Source of the DNA: Sulfuricurvum sp.
GTDB taxonomy: Bacteria; Campylobacterota; Campylobacteria; Campylobacterales; Sulfurimonadaceae
Assembly: GCF_028710345.1 (NCBI RefSeq)
Contig: NZ_JAQTUH010000007.1
Location: 124,001 to 188,000 of the forward strand
Direction: 5' to 3'
DNA length: 64,000 nucleotides
Shown here: piece after piece, positions 62,090 to 64,000 of the stretch
Layout: every line of letters begins with the position of its first letter
How positions within the stretch are numbered: position 1 is the first letter of the stretch
Notes under the pieces: generated by a model
Told to the model about the DNA's origin: nothing
The model's input: the letters and a program-made list of their open reading frames with translations, nothing else
The model's database searches: none
Position numbers and translations under genes: made by a program

Positions 62090-63423
62090 CTCCTAAAAAG
62101 AAATATAATTTTGATGCTAACGACTATCAATTTATGCGCAGTCTTTCTGCAGCAGTATTAGAAGACACTCCTCACCGTTTGCGTAGTGTGTTGATTTTTT
62201 GGCTTATAACAGTCTTTATTTTCTTTTTATGGGCAGCATTGGCCCCTATCGACGAACTTGTACGTGGAGAGGGGAAGGTTATTCCCGGTGGTGAAAATCA
62301 GATGATTCAGCACCTTGAGGGGGGGATGCTTAGTGCGATTTTAGTCAAAGAGGGGCAAAGAGTAAAATCAAATGATGTATTGCTTAAAGTTGATAACCTA
62401 AAATCTTCAAGTACGTATGAAAGCTCCCAATATAAATCAGCAGAATTGCGAGCGAGAATTGTCCGTTTACGTGCTGAATCAACAGGTGGTCCATTTTCTC
62501 CAAGCGATAAAGATATGCAAGAAATTCCGATGCAGATTATGCAAGAGCGGAGTCTTTTTGCTTCTAATAAAGATAAACTTCAATCTCAATTGGATTCATT
62601 ACAAGATTTGTATCAGCAAAAACAAGGTGAACTCAGTGAAGCACAAGGTCATATTAATGAGCAAAAACATGCTCTTGAACTGATCAAAGAAGAGGTTGCG
62701 ATTTCTGAACCTATGGTGGCTCAAGGGATTAAACCACGTGTTGAATTTTTAAAATTGCAACGTGAATATAGTGATGTGAATGAACGTTACAACAGTGTAC
62801 GAGCTTCTATTCCAAGACTCCGTTCAGCTATCAATGAGATTAGCAGCAAAATGCGTGAAGCACGTTCTGAATACGTCACCAAAGCACGAATTGATTTAAA
62901 TGCGGCAGTTACGGAAAATCAACGTGTAGGTGCTGAAAGCTCAGCGCTTGCTGATCAAGTAACGCGTACGGTGATTAAATCACCTATTAACGGTATTGTT
63001 CAAAAAATCTTCGTCAATACTGTAGGTGGTGTCATTAAACCGGGTGATAATTTAATTGAGATTGTTCCAACTGAAGGTGGATTACTGATCGAAGCTAAAG
63101 TAAAACCTTCGGATATTGCATTTATCTATCCTGGGCAAAAAGCAGTAGTCAAAGTGACTGCGTATGATTTTTCAATATATGGTTCACTTAACGGAGTTGT
63201 TTCAACGATTAGTCCCGATACTGAAACCGATCAAAAACAAAATGTCTATTATATTGTTCGTGTTCAAACTAACAAAAAATATTTAGGTACAAAAGAAAAG
63301 CCTTTGAAAATTATCCCTGGTATGATGGTCAATGTTGATGTTATTACGGGTCAAAAAACTGTATTAGAATATATTTTAAAGCCATTGCTAAAAGCTAAAC
63401 AATACACTTTTTCGGAGCGATAA
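62086..63423 (+). CDS. HlyD family periplasmic adaptor of the type I secretion system
   Basis: A 445-residue membrane fusion protein. It has one membrane segment (about 37-57), the lipoyl/barrel-sandwich half motif GGENQMIQHLEGGMLSAILVKEGQRV, a long coiled coil (about 110-290) and the second half, IKSPINGIVQKIFVNTVGGVIKPGDN, with a C-terminal beta barrel. This is the usual order for LapC/HlyD. It bridges the ATPase and the TolC-type channel. The exported protein, probably a large RTX adhesin or toxin, is not inside the window. Confidence 0.94.
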   Translation: MTPKKKYNFDANDYQFMRSLSAAVLEDTPHRLRSVLIFWLITVFIFFLWAALAPIDELVRGEGKVIPGGENQMIQHLEGGMLSAILVKEGQRVKSNDVLLKVDNLKSSSTYESSQYKSAELRARIVRLRAESTGGPFSPSDKDMQEIPMQIMQERSLFASNKDKLQSQLDSLQDLYQQKQGELSEAQGHINEQKHALELIKEEVAISEPMVAQGIKPRVEFLKLQREYSDVNERYNSVRASIPRLRSAINEISSKMREARSEYVTKARIDLNAAVTENQRVGAESSALADQVTRTVIKSPINGIVQKIFVNTVGGVIKPGDNLIEIVPTEGGLLIEAKVKPSDIAFIYPGQKAVVKVTAYDFSIYGSLNGVVSTISPDTETDQKQNVYYIVRVQTNKKYLGTKEKPLKIIPGMMVNVDVITGQKTVLEYILKPLLKAKQYTFSER

Positions 63424-63425
63424 TT

Positions 63426-64000
63426 ATGAAACTTTATCTTGTGACATCTTCTGAAAGTATCATGAACCATTGGTCCAAAGCATTAAAAAAATATCATCCT
63501 ATGAAAATTCATTCTATGAATGAATTAAATTGTTCTACGATAAAGGGAATTATATTGTGTCAGGATACGGATATAGATGAAACTAAACTACATGATTTAC
63601 TCAATAATTCTGAATCAAGATTAATGATTTTTTCGATGCTACCAGATTTTTTAAAAGCACAGCAATATCTTAGTAAAGGTGTTGTTGGATATGGTAATGC
63701 TATGATGCATGAATCTCATATACAATCAGCATATCAAGCAATCGAAGAGGGTAAGATATGGCTTTATCCTGATTTTATTTCAGGTCTAATTACACAATTA
63801 ACTCAAGTGAAACCGAAAAATATTGAGTCTCACGAGGCTCTTGAAAAACTATCACATCGTGAGAAAGAAGTGGCATTGCTTTTAGCCCAAGGTTTGACCC
63901 ATAATGAGATAGCCGAAGATTTGAATATTACAGTTCGTACGATTAAAGCACACTGTACATCTATCTACGAAAAACTTGCAATTAAAGATCGTTTAGCCCT
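63426..64000 (+). CDS. LuxR-type regulator with degenerate receiver domain (3' partial)
   Basis: The first 191 residues of a regulator that runs off the window. The N-terminal half (1-125) resembles a receiver fold, but the acidic pair, phospho-acceptor Asp and conserved Lys are missing (VTSSE at the start, ILCQDT where Asp is expected, GYGNAM in place of the Lys loop), so it probably works without phosphorylation. The C-terminal half is a GerE-type helix-turn-helix (LSHREKEVALLLAQGLTHNE...IKAHCTSIYEKL). It starts two bases after the adaptor gene and likely controls this secretion system. Confidence 0.88.
   Translation, partial: MKLYLVTSSESIMNHWSKALKKYHPMKIHSMNELNCSTIKGIILCQDTDIDETKLHDLLNNSESRLMIFSMLPDFLKAQQYLSKGVVGYGNAMMHESHIQSAYQAIEEGKIWLYPDFISGLITQLTQVKPKNIESHEALEKLSHREKEVALLLAQGLTHNEIAEDLNITVRTIKAHCTSIYEKLAIKDRLA

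Noticed and set aside
1-64000. CRISPR array, tRNA or rRNA genes
   Set aside because: No regularly spaced direct repeats and no cloverleaf or rRNA sequence recognised on either strand; short repeats found are palindromes at isolated sites.

Overview
The window is a 64 kb piece of a mesophilic Campylobacterota chromosome, most like Sulfuricurvum or Sulfurimonas. This rests on gene content and order: the accD-thiE-rlmH-dksA block, the pyrD / M16 protease / dapA / SDR cluster, the ddl / hydrolase / murF / HIT cluster, a FlgS-type kinase, a short Campylobacterota-type RecO, and a moderate GC content that drops in a few accessory patches. No rRNA, tRNA, CRISPR array, integrase or transposase is visible.

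Layout. 1-2145: a histidine kinase (cut at the left edge), a soluble CZB-domain chemoreceptor and a single-domain response regulator. 2269-4134: a DUF4395 membrane protein with an Rrf2 regulator, a small unknown gene and recO. 4287-15109: nitrogen assimilation (gltB, gltD) and a long housekeeping run (an IMPase-like protein, accD, thiE, rlmH, a DksA-like protein, a membrane protein, dusB). 15172-20720 is an accessory island. It holds a very AT-rich 1422-residue protein with an Mrr-like nuclease fused to a STAND/NACHT-type NTPase, apparently translated by coupling to a 28-codon leader ORF. An Abi-like HEPN gene follows on the opposite strand, with a hairpin-rich leader and an orphan terminator. 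This is the best candidate for an undescribed (probably antiphage) system.

20880-30491: a Sel1 protein, repeats, a flagellar/chemotaxis trio (CheX-, FliN- and FliO-like), a TauE-type exporter, uvrA, an HDOD protein and polA. polA carries an in-frame palindromic repeat in its interdomain linker. 30498-32346 is a second accessory patch: an orphan membrane protein and two tandem toxin-antitoxin modules (higBA and relBE-like), each with an inverted-repeat operator over its promoter. 32358-50861: an aminopeptidase, FlgS, a GGDEF/EAL protein, yggS, rseP, pgsA, a GH13 branching enzyme, the fabL/dapA/M16/pyrD operon, and an envelope operon (murJ, cysS, an MsbA-like exporter, a GT9 glycosyltransferase).

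50979-57456: a 32-residue membrane peptide, a FapA/DUF342 protein, ruvA, ddl, an alpha/beta hydrolase, a membrane-anchored murF and a HIT protein. 57470-64000: an OmpA-family lipid/peptidoglycan-binding protein, then a complete type I secretion machine (TolC-like, LapB-like ATPase, HlyD-like adaptor) and a LuxR-type regulator with a degenerate receiver, cut at the right edge.

Three families of small palindromic repeats lie in the intergenic gaps. One of them has also entered the polA coding sequence.
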